Of a stretch of 24,577 nucleotides of DNA, positions 1 to 4,463 are shown piece after piece. A model generated the notes under the pieces. The model was not told the origin of the DNA and did not search any database. It saw nothing but the letters and a program-made list of their open reading frames with translations. A program made the translations under genes and the position numbers. This stretch comes from a virus: the IMG/VR virus record IMGVR_UViG_3300008517_000126, positions 1-24,577 of that record; one strand, 5' to 3'. Position 1 is the stretch's first letter, and each line of letters opens with the position of its first letter.

Positions 1-71
1 AAGCAGAACTCTATCGGTCTGCCGTCTACTCGCTCCACTCGGTACTTGTCAGTGAGCCCTGGTTCTACCAT
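1..71 (-). CDS. 5' fragment of an unidentified phage protein (runs off window)
   Basis: Only the first 23 codons are inside the window. They begin at an ATG whose upstream sequence contains GAGGAGGG about 10 nt before the start, and the frame stays open to the window edge with reasonable codon use. The visible peptide contains KYRVERVDGRP, a hydrophilic beta-like opening often seen in short conserved phage proteins, but it is too short to assign a family. A competing ATG 5 nt upstream hits a stop after three codons. A promoter-like GGGGTATAGT lies about 65 nt upstream, between this gene and tRNA-Pro, so the gene probably has its own transcript in addition to read-through from the tRNA operon. 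Confidence 0.6.
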   Translation of the reverse strand, partial: MVEPGLTDKYRVERVDGRPIEFC

Positions 72-136
72 CGCATCTCGCCCTCCTCGGAACGAAACTA
101 CCGGCATCATGCTATGGTGGAAAGGTATTACATACA

Positions 137-142
137 ACTATA
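137..142 (-). promoter_or_regulatory. Promoter-like -10 element (GGGTATAGT class)
   Basis: The minus strand reads CCGGGGTATAGTTG between the end of tRNA-Pro and the next gene, whose start codon lies about 65 nt downstream. It is the most 3' member of a set of six GGGTATAGT sites in the window. No -35 match is visible. Promoter function is inferred from recurrence and position. Confidence 0.5.
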
Positions 143-167
143 CCCCGGTGGTGGATCTTTAGAGAGC

Positions 168-244
168 TGGTCGGGGCGGAGGGATTCGAACCCCCGATCA
201 CTTGGTCCCAGGCCAAGTGTGTTACCTGACTACACTACACCCCG
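168..244 (-). tRNA. tRNA-Pro (anticodon UGG)
   Basis: A 77-nt cloverleaf with acceptor stem CGGGGTG/CGCCCCG, discriminator A and encoded CCA (168-170). The anticodon stem CTTGG/CCAAG closes the loop CCTGGGA, giving UGG for CCA and wobble proline codons. Position 33 is C where U is nearly universal. It is the last gene of the tRNA cluster in transcription order. Confidence 0.9.
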
Positions 245-267
245 ACTACTATGGTTACCCTACAGGC

Positions 268-282
268 CCCTCCCGTGGAGGG
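268..282. repeat. Short inverted repeat between tRNA-Pro and tRNA-Leu(CAA)
   Basis: CCCTCC and GGAGGG flank a 3-nt loop in the 69-nt gap between two tRNA genes, which is unusually long for this cluster. There is no following T-run, so it is not a classical terminator. It may be a processing hairpin. The rest of the gap has no recognisable feature. Confidence 0.35.
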
Positions 283-313
283 TACCTCTGGGCGGTTCTG
301 GTGATTGATTTCA

Positions 314-391
314 TGGTAGCAGCGGTGGGAGTCGAACCCACAAGCCTTGAGGTTTGAGCTCAAGAGGTCTACCAGTTGCCGTCACGCTGCT
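314..391 (-). tRNA. tRNA-Leu (anticodon CAA), short variable loop
   Basis: A 78-nt cloverleaf with acceptor AGCAGCG/CGCTGCT, discriminator A and encoded CCA. The anticodon stem TTGAG/CTCAA encloses CTCAAAC, giving CAA (UUG codons). The D-arm has the Leu-like GGTAGAC element. Only about 5 nt (GGCTT) separate the anticodon stem from the T-stem, so the long class II variable arm expected in bacterial tRNA-Leu is missing. Confidence 0.8.
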
Positions 392-392
392 A

Positions 393-467
393 TGGAAGCT
401 CCGCGGGGACTTGAACCCCGGTCTCGTCTTTTGCAGAGACGCGCCTTACCAACTTGGCCACGGAGCT
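393..467 (-). tRNA. tRNA-Cys (anticodon GCA)
   Basis: A 75-nt cloverleaf with acceptor AGCTCCG/CGGAGCT, the U73 discriminator typical of tRNA-Cys and encoded CCA. The anticodon stem CGTCT/AGACG encloses CTGCAAA, giving GCA. The gene abuts the 48-bp repeat array on its 5' side, and only 1 nt separates it from tRNA-Leu(CAA). Confidence 0.93.
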
Positions 468-481
468 TTGTTGACTTCGCC

Positions 482-976
482 CTGTCCATTCGGACAGAAA
501 TTAGTGCGCGAAGTTGTGTCCACTCCTCTCTATAGACTCGGACAGACTCGAGTACTCGAAGTTGTAGGCAATAATCCCTATGGACCTGGACAGAAAACAT
601 TGCCGACAACTTCGAACGCTAATCCCTGTGGACTAGGACAGAACTTAGTCGGCGAAGTTTCGTCCACTCTTTTCTGTCCACCGTGACAGAGACTTTTAAC
701 CACTCTTTCGACCACTCTTCTCTGTCCGGGCCGACAGAAATTATCGGCCACTCTTTTGCCCACTACTTTCTCTCCGTCGTGACAGAAATCTTCGACCACT
801 CTTTCGACCGTTCCGCTCTGTCCGACCGCACAGAGATTAGCCGTCAAAGTTTCGCGTGTTCTGCTCTGTCCGCCGCGACAGATTTGAGTCATCGAAACTT
901 TGCCCACTACTTTCTGTCCCGCTGGACAGGCCCGAGTCGACGAAGTTATGCTGACTTCTTTCTATCAGCTAGACAG
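482..976. repeat. Array of 11 dyads (CTGTC-N6-GACAG) at exact 48-bp spacing
   Basis: Eleven imperfect 16-bp inverted repeats start at 482, 530, 578, 626, 674, 722, 770, 818, 866, 914 and 962, an invariant 48-bp period. The last copy is 1 bp short. The GACAG arm is intact in ten of eleven copies (CACAG in the eighth). The left arm varies (CTGTC, CTATA, CTATG, CTGTG, CTCTC, CTATC) without compensating changes, which favours a protein-binding DNA site over an RNA hairpin. The six inner bases are freely variable. The 32-bp spacers are related, with a loose consensus of A-rich start, CGAAGTTTCG-like middle and CCACTCTTT-like end. The array fills the whole gap between tRNA-Cys and tRNA-Leu(UAG). 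Its tail runs up to the latter, and no gene is credible inside it. Confidence 0.9.
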
Positions 977-999
977 AAACTTATCGACCACTTTCGCGC

Positions 1000-1085
1000 T
1001 GGTAGGGGCGACAGGACTCGAACCTGCAATGCCTTTCGACAGTAGGGTCTAAGCCTACCGTGTATTCCAATTCCACCACGCCCCT
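1000..1085 (-). tRNA. tRNA-Leu (anticodon UAG)
   Basis: An 86-nt class II tRNA with acceptor AGGGGCG/CGCCCCT, discriminator A and encoded CCA. The anticodon stem GTAGG/CCTAC encloses CTTAGAC, giving UAG. An extended variable arm is present, unlike in the neighbouring tRNA-Leu(CAA). Its 3' end borders the last unit of the 48-bp array. Confidence 0.93.
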
Positions 1086-1090
1086 ACGTT

Positions 1091-1165
1091 TGGTCCGGGT
1101 GGGGAGAGTCGAACTCCCGTCCCCGACATGGCAAGCCGGTATCTTAACCGCTGGACCACACCCGG
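1091..1165 (-). tRNA. tRNA-Gly (anticodon GCC)
   Basis: A 75-nt cloverleaf with acceptor CCGGGTG/CACCCGG, discriminator A and encoded CCA. The anticodon stem CCGGC/GTCGG encloses TTGCCAT, giving GCC. The T-arm GGGAG/CTCCC is regular. Confidence 0.92.
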
Positions 1166-1188
1166 AGATGTTCACTCTAACCAGCTGT

Positions 1189-1204
1189 TTCACCGATCGG
1201 TGAA
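1189..1204. repeat. Perfect 16-bp palindrome between tRNA-Gly and tRNA-Val
   Basis: TTCACCGATCGGTGAA is fully self-complementary and sits in the 48-nt gap between two tRNA genes. In a cluster where most gaps are 1-4 nt this gap is exceptional. It could be an operator or a processing hairpin. Nothing else is visible in the gap. Confidence 0.5.
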
Positions 1205-1213
1205 CACCAGATG

Positions 1214-1289
1214 TGGTAGGGGATGAGGGAATCGAACCCCCAACCTGGCGGGTGTAGACCGCCTGCTCTCCCAGTTGAGCTAATCCCCT
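1214..1289 (-). tRNA. tRNA-Val (anticodon UAC)
   Basis: A 76-nt cloverleaf with acceptor AGGGGAT/ATCCCCT, discriminator A and encoded CCA. The anticodon stem GGCGG/CCGCC encloses TCTACAC, giving UAC. One nucleotide separates it from tRNA-Phe. Confidence 0.93.
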
Positions 1290-1290
1290 A

Positions 1291-1365
1291 TGGTGCCGAG
1301 GAAGGGATTCGAACCCCTGCCGCGCGAATCTTCACTCCGCCGCTCTACCACTGGGCTACCTCGGC
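1291..1365 (-). tRNA. tRNA-Phe (anticodon GAA)
   Basis: A 75-nt cloverleaf with acceptor GCCGAGG/CCTCGGC, discriminator A and encoded CCA. The anticodon stem GCGGA/TTCGC encloses GTGAAGA, giving GAA. It lies 1 nt from each neighbour (tRNA-Val and tRNA-Ser). Confidence 0.94.
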
Positions 1366-1366
1366 T

Positions 1367-1454
1367 TGGCTGAAGGGGCGGGAGTCGAACCCGCGGGTCC
1401 CGAAGGGCCACTGGTTTAGCAAACCAGCCGGCATGACCGACTGCCATCCCTTCA
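1367..1454 (-). tRNA. tRNA-Ser (anticodon GCU)
   Basis: An 88-nt class II tRNA with acceptor TGAAGGG/CCCTTCA, the Ser-type discriminator G and encoded CCA. The anticodon stem CTGGT/ACCAG encloses TTGCTAA, giving GCU for AGC/AGU. The long variable arm is a clear hairpin with a TTCG loop. Confidence 0.95.
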
Positions 1455-1458
1455 ATGT

Positions 1459-1535
1459 TGGTGCCCCGCCGAGGACTCGAACCCCGAACCTAACGGTTAG
1501 GAACCGCTTGCTCTACTCCATTGAGCTAGCGGGGC
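1459..1535 (-). tRNA. tRNA-Arg (anticodon CCU)
   Basis: A 77-nt cloverleaf with acceptor GCCCCGC/GCGGGGC, discriminator A and encoded CCA. The anticodon stem AGCGG/CCGTT encloses TTCCTAA, giving CCU for the rare AGG codon. Confidence 0.92.
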
Positions 1536-1537
1536 AT

Positions 1538-1624
1538 TGGCTGAGGGGACAGGAGTTGAACCTGCATCGCCTTTCGACTTGCCGCTTTTCGAGAACGGCC
1601 GCTACGCCACATTGCCGCCCCTCA
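1538..1624 (-). tRNA. tRNA-Ser (anticodon CGA)
   Basis: An 87-nt class II tRNA with acceptor TGAGGGG/CCCCTCA, discriminator G and encoded CCA. The anticodon stem CCGTT/AGCGG encloses CTCGAAA, giving CGA for UCG. A long variable arm is present. Confidence 0.92.
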
Positions 1625-1625
1625 G

Positions 1626-1700
1626 TGGTCCGGGTAGGAGGATTCGAACCCCCACGTTCTGCTTGGAAGGCAGACATGCTGCCGTTAACATCACACCCGG
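1626..1700 (-). tRNA. tRNA-Gly (anticodon UCC)
   Basis: A 75-nt cloverleaf with acceptor CCGGGTG/TACCCGG, discriminator A and encoded CCA. The anticodon stem TCTGC/GCAGA encloses CTTCCAA, giving UCC. Its acceptor stem nearly matches that of tRNA-Gly(GCC) at 1091-1165. Confidence 0.93.
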
Positions 1701-1702
1701 AT

Positions 1703-1777
1703 TGGCGCCACCGACGGGAATCGAACCCGCTCCTCGTCCTTGACAGGGACGTATGCGAACCGTCACACCCCAGCGGC
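1703..1777 (-). tRNA. tRNA-Asp (anticodon GUC)
   Basis: A 75-nt cloverleaf with acceptor GCCGCTG/CGGTGGC (two G-U pairs), the Asp-type discriminator G and encoded CCA. The anticodon stem CGTCC/GGACG encloses CTGTCAA, giving GUC. Confidence 0.93.
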
Positions 1778-1780
1778 ACT

Positions 1781-1856
1781 TGGAGCCAGGGGCAGGCATC
1801 GAACCTGCGACTTCCGAGTTACGACGTCGGCGCTCTACCATCTGAGCTACCCCGGC
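1781..1856 (-). tRNA. tRNA-Thr (anticodon CGU)
   Basis: A 76-nt cloverleaf with acceptor GCCGGGG/CCCTGGC, discriminator U and encoded CCA. The anticodon stem CCGAC/CTCGG has one C-C mismatch next to the loop GTCGTAA, giving CGU for ACG. Confidence 0.88.
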
Positions 1857-1860
1857 ATGT

Positions 1861-1934
1861 TGGTTCCCGGGGAAGGATTCGAACCTCCGATTCACGGTCC
1901 AGGGCCGCGCGTCCTACCACTAGACTACCCGGGA
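1861..1934 (-). tRNA. tRNA-Gln (anticodon CUG)
   Basis: A 74-nt cloverleaf with acceptor TCCCGGG/CCCGGGA, discriminator A and encoded CCA. The anticodon stem CGCGG/CCGTG encloses CCCTGGA, giving CUG for CAG. Position 33 is C instead of U, as in tRNA-Pro of this cluster. Confidence 0.85.
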
Positions 1935-1935
1935 A

Positions 1936-2013
1936 TGGTACCGCGGGCAGGAATCGAACCTGCAATCTCCGGCTTATCAGGCCGGTGCGTTGGACCAGTT
2001 ATGCTACCGCGGC
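1936..2013 (-). tRNA. tRNA-Ile (anticodon GAU)
   Basis: A 78-nt cloverleaf with acceptor GCCGCGG/CCGCGGT (G1-U72), discriminator A and encoded CCA. The anticodon stem CCGGC/GCCGG encloses CTGATAA, giving GAU. It lies 1 nt from both tRNA-Gln and tRNA-Asn. Confidence 0.93.
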
Positions 2014-2014
2014 T

Positions 2015-2088
2015 TGGCTCCGGAAGCAGGTGTCGAACCCGCACTTCATGGTTAACAGCCAAGCGTGCTACCGCTACACTACTCCGGA
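2015..2088 (-). tRNA. tRNA-Asn (anticodon GUU)
   Basis: A 74-nt cloverleaf with acceptor TCCGGAG/TTCCGGA, discriminator G and encoded CCA. The anticodon stem CTTGG/CCATG has one T-T mismatch and encloses CTGTTAA, giving GUU. Confidence 0.9.
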
Positions 2089-2092
2089 GCAT

Positions 2093-2181
2093 TGGTGTAG
2101 AGGGCAGGATTCGAACCTGCGCGGGGGAGTTACCCCTGCGGTTCTACAGACCGCCGCCTTCATCCACTCGGCCACCTCTAC
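2093..2181 (-). tRNA. tRNA-Tyr (anticodon GUA)
   Basis: An 89-nt class II tRNA, as is normal for bacterial tRNA-Tyr. It has acceptor GTAGAGG/CCTCTAC, discriminator A and encoded CCA. The anticodon stem GCGGT/ACCGC encloses CTGTAGA, giving GUA. The variable arm is a GGGG/CCCC hairpin. Confidence 0.95.
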
Positions 2182-2203
2182 ACGTATGTAATTGTTAATG
2201 TTC

Positions 2204-2278
2204 TGGTAGCGGGTGGGAGGTTCGAACTCCCGTCACCAGGTTGAGAACCTGGCATCCTGACCACTAGACGAACCCGCC
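2204..2278 (-). tRNA. tRNA-Glu (anticodon CUC)
   Basis: A 75-nt cloverleaf with acceptor GGCGGGT/ACCCGCT (G1-U72), discriminator A and encoded CCA. The anticodon stem CCAGG/CCTGG encloses TTCTCAA, giving CUC for GAG. An AT-rich 22-nt gap separates it from tRNA-Tyr. Confidence 0.92.
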
Positions 2279-2282
2279 ATGT

Positions 2283-2358
2283 TGGTAGCGGGGGTGGGAT
2301 TCGAACCCACGACCTGCTGCTTATGAGGCAGCCGAGCTGACCACTGCTCTACCCCGCT
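2283..2358 (-). tRNA. tRNA-Met (anticodon CAU), initiator-like
   Basis: A 76-nt cloverleaf with acceptor AGCGGGG/CCCCGCT, discriminator A and encoded CCA. The anticodon stem GCTGC/GCAGC encloses CTCATAA. The D-stem GAGC/GCTC gives the A11-U24 pair of bacterial initiator tRNAs, and the D-arm is close to fMet tRNA. However, A1-U72 is paired and the three G-C pairs above the anticodon loop are absent. It may be an initiator derivative or an elongator. An Ile-type modified CAU is less likely. Confidence 0.85.
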
Positions 2359-2360
2359 AT

Positions 2361-2438
2361 TGGTACCCCTGGAGGGACTCGAACCCCCGACACCGTGGGT
2401 CGAAGCCACGTGCTCTGAATCCACTGAGCTACAGGGGC
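2361..2438 (-). tRNA. tRNA-Arg (anticodon UCG)
   Basis: A 78-nt cloverleaf with acceptor GCCCCTG/CAGGGGT (G1-U72), discriminator A and encoded CCA. The anticodon stem CGTGG/CCACG encloses CTTCGAC, giving UCG for CGA. Confidence 0.92.
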
Positions 2439-2439
2439 A

Positions 2440-2514
2440 TGGTGGAGGAGACTGGATTCGAACCTGCATCTTCCTGCTTGCAAGGCAAGAGCATTCCCAT
2501 TATGCTACTCCCCC
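2440..2514 (-). tRNA. tRNA-Ala (anticodon UGC)
   Basis: A 75-nt cloverleaf with acceptor GGGGGAG/CTCCTCC containing the G3-U70 pair that defines alanine identity, discriminator A and encoded CCA. The anticodon stem CTTGC/GCAGG encloses CTTGCAA, giving UGC. It is the first tRNA of the cluster in transcription order. Confidence 0.95.
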
Positions 2515-2527
2515 CAGAAATCGACAA

Positions 2528-2541
2528 GCTCCGTGCGGAGC
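2528..2541 (-). other. Hairpin between the last protein gene and the tRNA cluster
   Basis: GCTCC-GCAC-GGAGC on the minus strand lies between the stop codon of the small zinc-protein gene and tRNA-Ala. It overlaps a GC palindrome (GAGCCCGGGCTC). Only a weak T-rich stretch follows, so it is at best a partial terminator or a processing signal at the mRNA/tRNA boundary. Confidence 0.3.
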
Positions 2542-2547
2542 CCGGGC

Positions 2548-2790
2548 TCAGTTGTCAAACTGGCGGCGGGTGCCGCAGTTACGACATGTTTCGACCGTGT
2601 AGCCATTCCTCACGGGCACGGGCACTCGCCGGCCACTTTGAAAGGTCTCGGTCGGGGCATAGTAGGCGGAATCCACAAGTGAATGCCCGAGCCACAGGCA
2701 CCTCAGCCGCCTGAACGGCCACGTCAAGAAGTGCAGACGTGCCAGCCGATCGCAGATGATGTACCACAGACCGTCATTCCACATTCTCAA
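2548..2790 (-). CDS. Small putative zinc-binding phage protein (DUF1660-like)
   Basis: An 80-residue product from a TTG start whose TTGA overlaps the upstream stop codon. An ATG two codons later (2784) is an equally good start with AAGGTGA upstream. The centre has a C-x4-H motif (CLWLGH) and the C-terminus a CRNCG knuckle, the pattern of small zinc-ribbon phage proteins such as those grouped as DUF1660. The aromatic and basic N-terminal half contains two more possible Cys ligands. The function is unknown; nucleic-acid or host-protein binding is plausible for this fold. It is the last protein gene before the tRNA cluster and is probably served by the GGGTATAGT element at 2809-2814, about 20 nt upstream. 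Confidence 0.7.
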   Translation of the reverse strand: MRMWNDGLWYIICDRLARLHFLTWPFRRLRCLWLGHSLVDSAYYAPTETFQSGRRVPVPVRNGYTVETCRNCGTRRQFDN

Positions 2791-3086
2791 TCACCTTCCC
2801 TCTTAGATACTATACCCGTCTTCGTCTGGTCCTCGACCAGCGTACTCTTCACGCGACCGGCGCGTCGTCGTATCATCTCACGTATTGCCCGGGGGTTCGC
2901 TCGCCAGACCTTACCCACAGACCGCATCCTCAATCGTATATCGGTCCGCAACTTAAAGCGAGGTTGCCCATCCTTGGTTAGTCCGACCTGCTCCCAGATC
3001 ATCTGAAATGATGCGCGCTCGGGCCGGTCTGCTTCTATCCGGACCCGACTGATGACCTTCCTTGCTCCGGTCTTTCCTCTTGACAT
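2787..3086 (-). CDS. Small basic protein of unknown function
   Basis: A 99-residue, Arg/Lys-rich product from an ATG preceded by GGCGGAGA. It overlaps the upstream gene by 52 nt and the downstream TTG start by 4 nt, so it is translationally embedded in the operon. The high positive charge (for example the run REMIRRRAGRVK) suggests nucleic-acid binding, but no family is recognised. The last residues include G-I-V encoded by GGT ATA GTA. This is the same in-frame promoter-like motif found at the ends of the RNase HII and C5-methyltransferase genes, so part of its C-terminus may be dictated by the embedded promoter for the next gene. Confidence 0.65.
   Translation of the reverse strand: MSRGKTGARKVISRVRIEADRPERASFQMIWEQVGLTKDGQPRFKLRTDIRLRMRSVGKVWRANPRAIREMIRRRAGRVKSTLVEDQTKTGIVSKREGD
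2809..2814 (-). promoter_or_regulatory. Promoter-like -10 element (GGGTATAGT class)
   Basis: GACGGGTATAGTATC lies inside the 3' end of the basic-protein gene and about 20 nt before the zinc-protein start. A CTGGTC-GAG-GACCAG hairpin sits just upstream (2828-2842). No -35 is apparent. Confidence 0.55.
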
Positions 3087-3295
3087 CGATTGATCTCCGC
3101 CAGGTACTCCTCTGTAAGCATATCGTGAGCCTTTTCCTCGAGCAACTTCAATGTCGAGGAGGGTGACGGTCCCTCGTGTAGCAACCAGTTAATCAACCAG
3201 ATTGCCGAACGAAGATCCGGCCAGCGCTCACTCAAGCCTTCCAGCTTGGTCCGCTCCTCGCGTATTTCTTTCTGTGTTCGAAGCTTATGCTTCAC
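3035..3295 (-). CDS. Small helical protein of unknown function
   Basis: An 86-residue product. The GTG at 3295 is chosen because GGAGG stands exactly 7 nt before it. The longer reading from a TTG at 3343 has no ribosome site and would overlap the membrane-protein gene. The sequence is charged and mostly helical (KHKLRTQKEIREERTKLEGL, then WPDLRSAIWLINWLL). The second stretch is amphipathic to hydrophobic but too short and Trp-rich to call a membrane span. No family is recognised. It overlaps the downstream basic-protein gene by 52 nt. Confidence 0.6.
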   Translation of the reverse strand: MKHKLRTQKEIREERTKLEGLSERWPDLRSAIWLINWLLHEGPSPSSTLKLLEEKAHDMLTEEYLAEINRCQEERPEQGRSSVGSG

Positions 3296-3315
3296 AGCAG
3301 CGCCTCCAAGGAGGA

Positions 3316-3663
3316 CTACCGTCTCCGAGACTTTCGTCTCCAAATCAACGCAATCGCGAACGCCGCCAGCAACTGCGGCAGGTGCCCGAAGAACCCCGTT
3401 ACGAAGAACTTCGATGGCTTGTCACGGATCGCCTTGAACAGGCCCATCCAACCCCATGTCTGTTGCTTCCGCCGTACCTCAGAACCCAGAGCCATCGCGG
3501 TCCCAGCGCCGGCCAGCACGAAGAAGATGAAGGCTGCTAGGTCGGCGAAGGGCACCTTGAAGAACCACAGGACCAAACACAGGATACCGCTGGACGTGAA
3601 CGCCAGCGTCGGCGTCTGCATCAGATGGCTGATACTGAATGAGTTGTCCTGGGAGCTTGTCAT
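3316..3663 (-). CDS. Membrane protein with three predicted spans, holin-like architecture
   Basis: A 115-residue product from an ATG preceded by GGAGGCGAGG. Hydrophobic segments cover about residues 17-35, 38-60 and 89-108. A basic loop (RRKQQTW..) separates the second and third, and the C-terminus is strongly basic (RRKSRRR), predicting a cytoplasmic tail. Size, three spans and a charged tail fit class I holins, but no endolysin is adjacent, so lysis function is only one option. A generic phage membrane protein is equally likely. The gene has its own host-like promoter (TATAAT at 3684-3689). Confidence 0.7.
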   Translation of the reverse strand: MTSSQDNSFSISHLMQTPTLAFTSSGILCLVLWFFKVPFADLAAFIFFVLAGAGTAMALGSEVRRKQQTWGWMGLFKAIRDKPSKFFVTGFFGHLPQLLAAFAIALIWRRKSRRR

Positions 3664-3683
3664 GGGACCTCGCCTCCGGTCTA

Positions 3684-3712
3684 ATTATATCCCAGACCAG
3701 GGCATTTGTATA
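3684..3712 (-). promoter_or_regulatory. Host-like promoter upstream of the membrane-protein gene
   Basis: The -10 TATAAT (3684-3689) and a TATACA -35 (3707-3712, 4/6 match to TTGACA) are separated by 17 bp. The -10 lies within an inverted repeat (GGTCT/AGACC, 3679-3699) that could be an operator. It differs from the GGGTATAGT class and resembles a housekeeping-sigma promoter. Confidence 0.6.
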
Positions 3713-3714
3713 CG

Positions 3715-3966
3715 CTACTCCAAGGTCCCGCTGAGCTCCGTCTCGAGCTGTCGCGCTATGGCATCGCACTGGCTGATAAGCGCCAACTTCTGTGCATCGC
3801 CGAGAAACACGGTGATGTCAGCCTTGGGATAGATTGCGTCGCCGGCTTCCAGACTGAGCGCGCCCATTGAACTGAGGCACAACTTGACCTTGTGATGGTC
3901 CTGGTTTGCGTGCACGTTGATCGACACCGCTGGCCCAAACAACTGTGTCGGAGTGTGAAAGTCCAT
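3715..3966 (-). CDS. Small protein of unknown function
   Basis: An 83-residue product from an ATG with AAGGAG 8 nt upstream. The gene follows the preceding stop by 5 nt. The first 60 residues are predicted to be beta-rich with alternating hydrophobics (VSINVHANQ, KVKLCLSSM, ITVFLG). The end is a helix (KLALISQCDAIARQLETEL). No motif or family is recognised. It is the last gene before the host-like promoter at 3684-3712, so it closes a transcription unit. Confidence 0.65.
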   Translation of the reverse strand: MDFHTPTQLFGPAVSINVHANQDHHKVKLCLSSMGALSLEAGDAIYPKADITVFLGDAQKLALISQCDAIARQLETELSGTLE

Positions 3967-3971
3967 GATCC

Positions 3972-4463
3972 CTACTCCTTCATCCGATCGATATAGAGCC
4001 CAGGCGAGCGCGACTTGCGCGTCAAGGCACCCTGCTCGATCAGCACATCATAGTCAAGCACACCGGTCTCAACCAGCTTCTTGACCGCAGGCCCATCCAC
4101 GCCGAGTACCAGGCACTTCTTCTTCTGCGCCTTAGTCAGTAGAGGCTCCAATACCTCGGGATCGTAGATGTCGGAGAAGCCGAACTGAAGTCGTGCGGCC
4201 AACATGGTCTTCGGATCGGGGACTCGGTCGAGATGAGCGTCGAGCATGTGAGCCTTGAGCAGCGCGCGAATCTCCTGCTCACGTGTAACCAACGGATCCA
4301 CGCCGCGCTTCGCCAATTCCTTAGCGATATCAGCCAGCTCCTGGATCAGCCCGCGGCAGTACGTCACGTCACCCTCAGCATGCTCCTGCTCGAGCGTCTT
4401 CTCCTCGGCGTCCCCACCGAATTCAATACTTCCCAGATCCCCGTCTGCTGCTCGGTCACTCAT
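3972..4463 (-). CDS. Acidic protein of unknown function
   Basis: A 163-residue product whose ATG overlaps the clpP-like stop codon as ATGA, so the two are translationally coupled. The N-terminus is acidic and probably disordered. The middle is helical (RGLIQELADIAKELAKRGVD), and the C-terminal half (LTKAQKKKCLVLGVDGPAVKKLVETGVLDYDVLIEQGALTR, residues about 110-150, quoted only as an outline) looks like a small helix-rich fold. No catalytic motif or family is recognised. Coupling to the ClpP-like protease suggests an adaptor or substrate, but this is inference from position only. Confidence 0.65.
   Translation of the reverse strand: MSDRAADGDLGSIEFGGDAEEKTLEQEHAEGDVTYCRGLIQELADIAKELAKRGVDPLVTREQEIRALLKAHMLDAHLDRVPDPKTMLAARLQFGFSDIYDPEVLEPLLTKAQKKKCLVLGVDGPAVKKLVETGVLDYDVLIEQGALTRKSRSPGLYIDRMKE

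Noticed and set aside
482-976. CRISPR array
   Set aside because: There is no constant direct repeat with unique spacers. Both the dyads and the intervening 32 bp are related and variable, and no cas adaptation genes are present.
482-976. SOS (LexA) boxes, since CTGT-N8-ACAG matches the enterobacterial LexA format
   Set aside because: The inner bases are not the AT alternation of such boxes, the probable host group uses a different LexA motif, and eleven boxes at fixed spacing with no gene start nearby is not an SOS promoter layout. It is kept only as a resemblance.
354-1045. Open frames on both strands through the repeat array, giving proteins with 16-residue repeats
   Set aside because: The 48-bp period is a multiple of three, so any frame free of stops in one unit stays open in many. 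The frames start inside tRNA genes or lack ribosome sites, change along the array, and are open on both strands with no codon bias.
1223-2191. A 322-codon plus-strand reading frame across the tRNA cluster
   Set aside because: It runs antisense through about a dozen tRNA genes with clear cloverleaves. The repeated peptides simply reflect the complement of T-loops.
2528-2541. A Rho-independent terminator before the tRNA cluster
   Set aside because: The 5-bp stem is followed by a mixed sequence rather than a T-run, so confident termination cannot be claimed.
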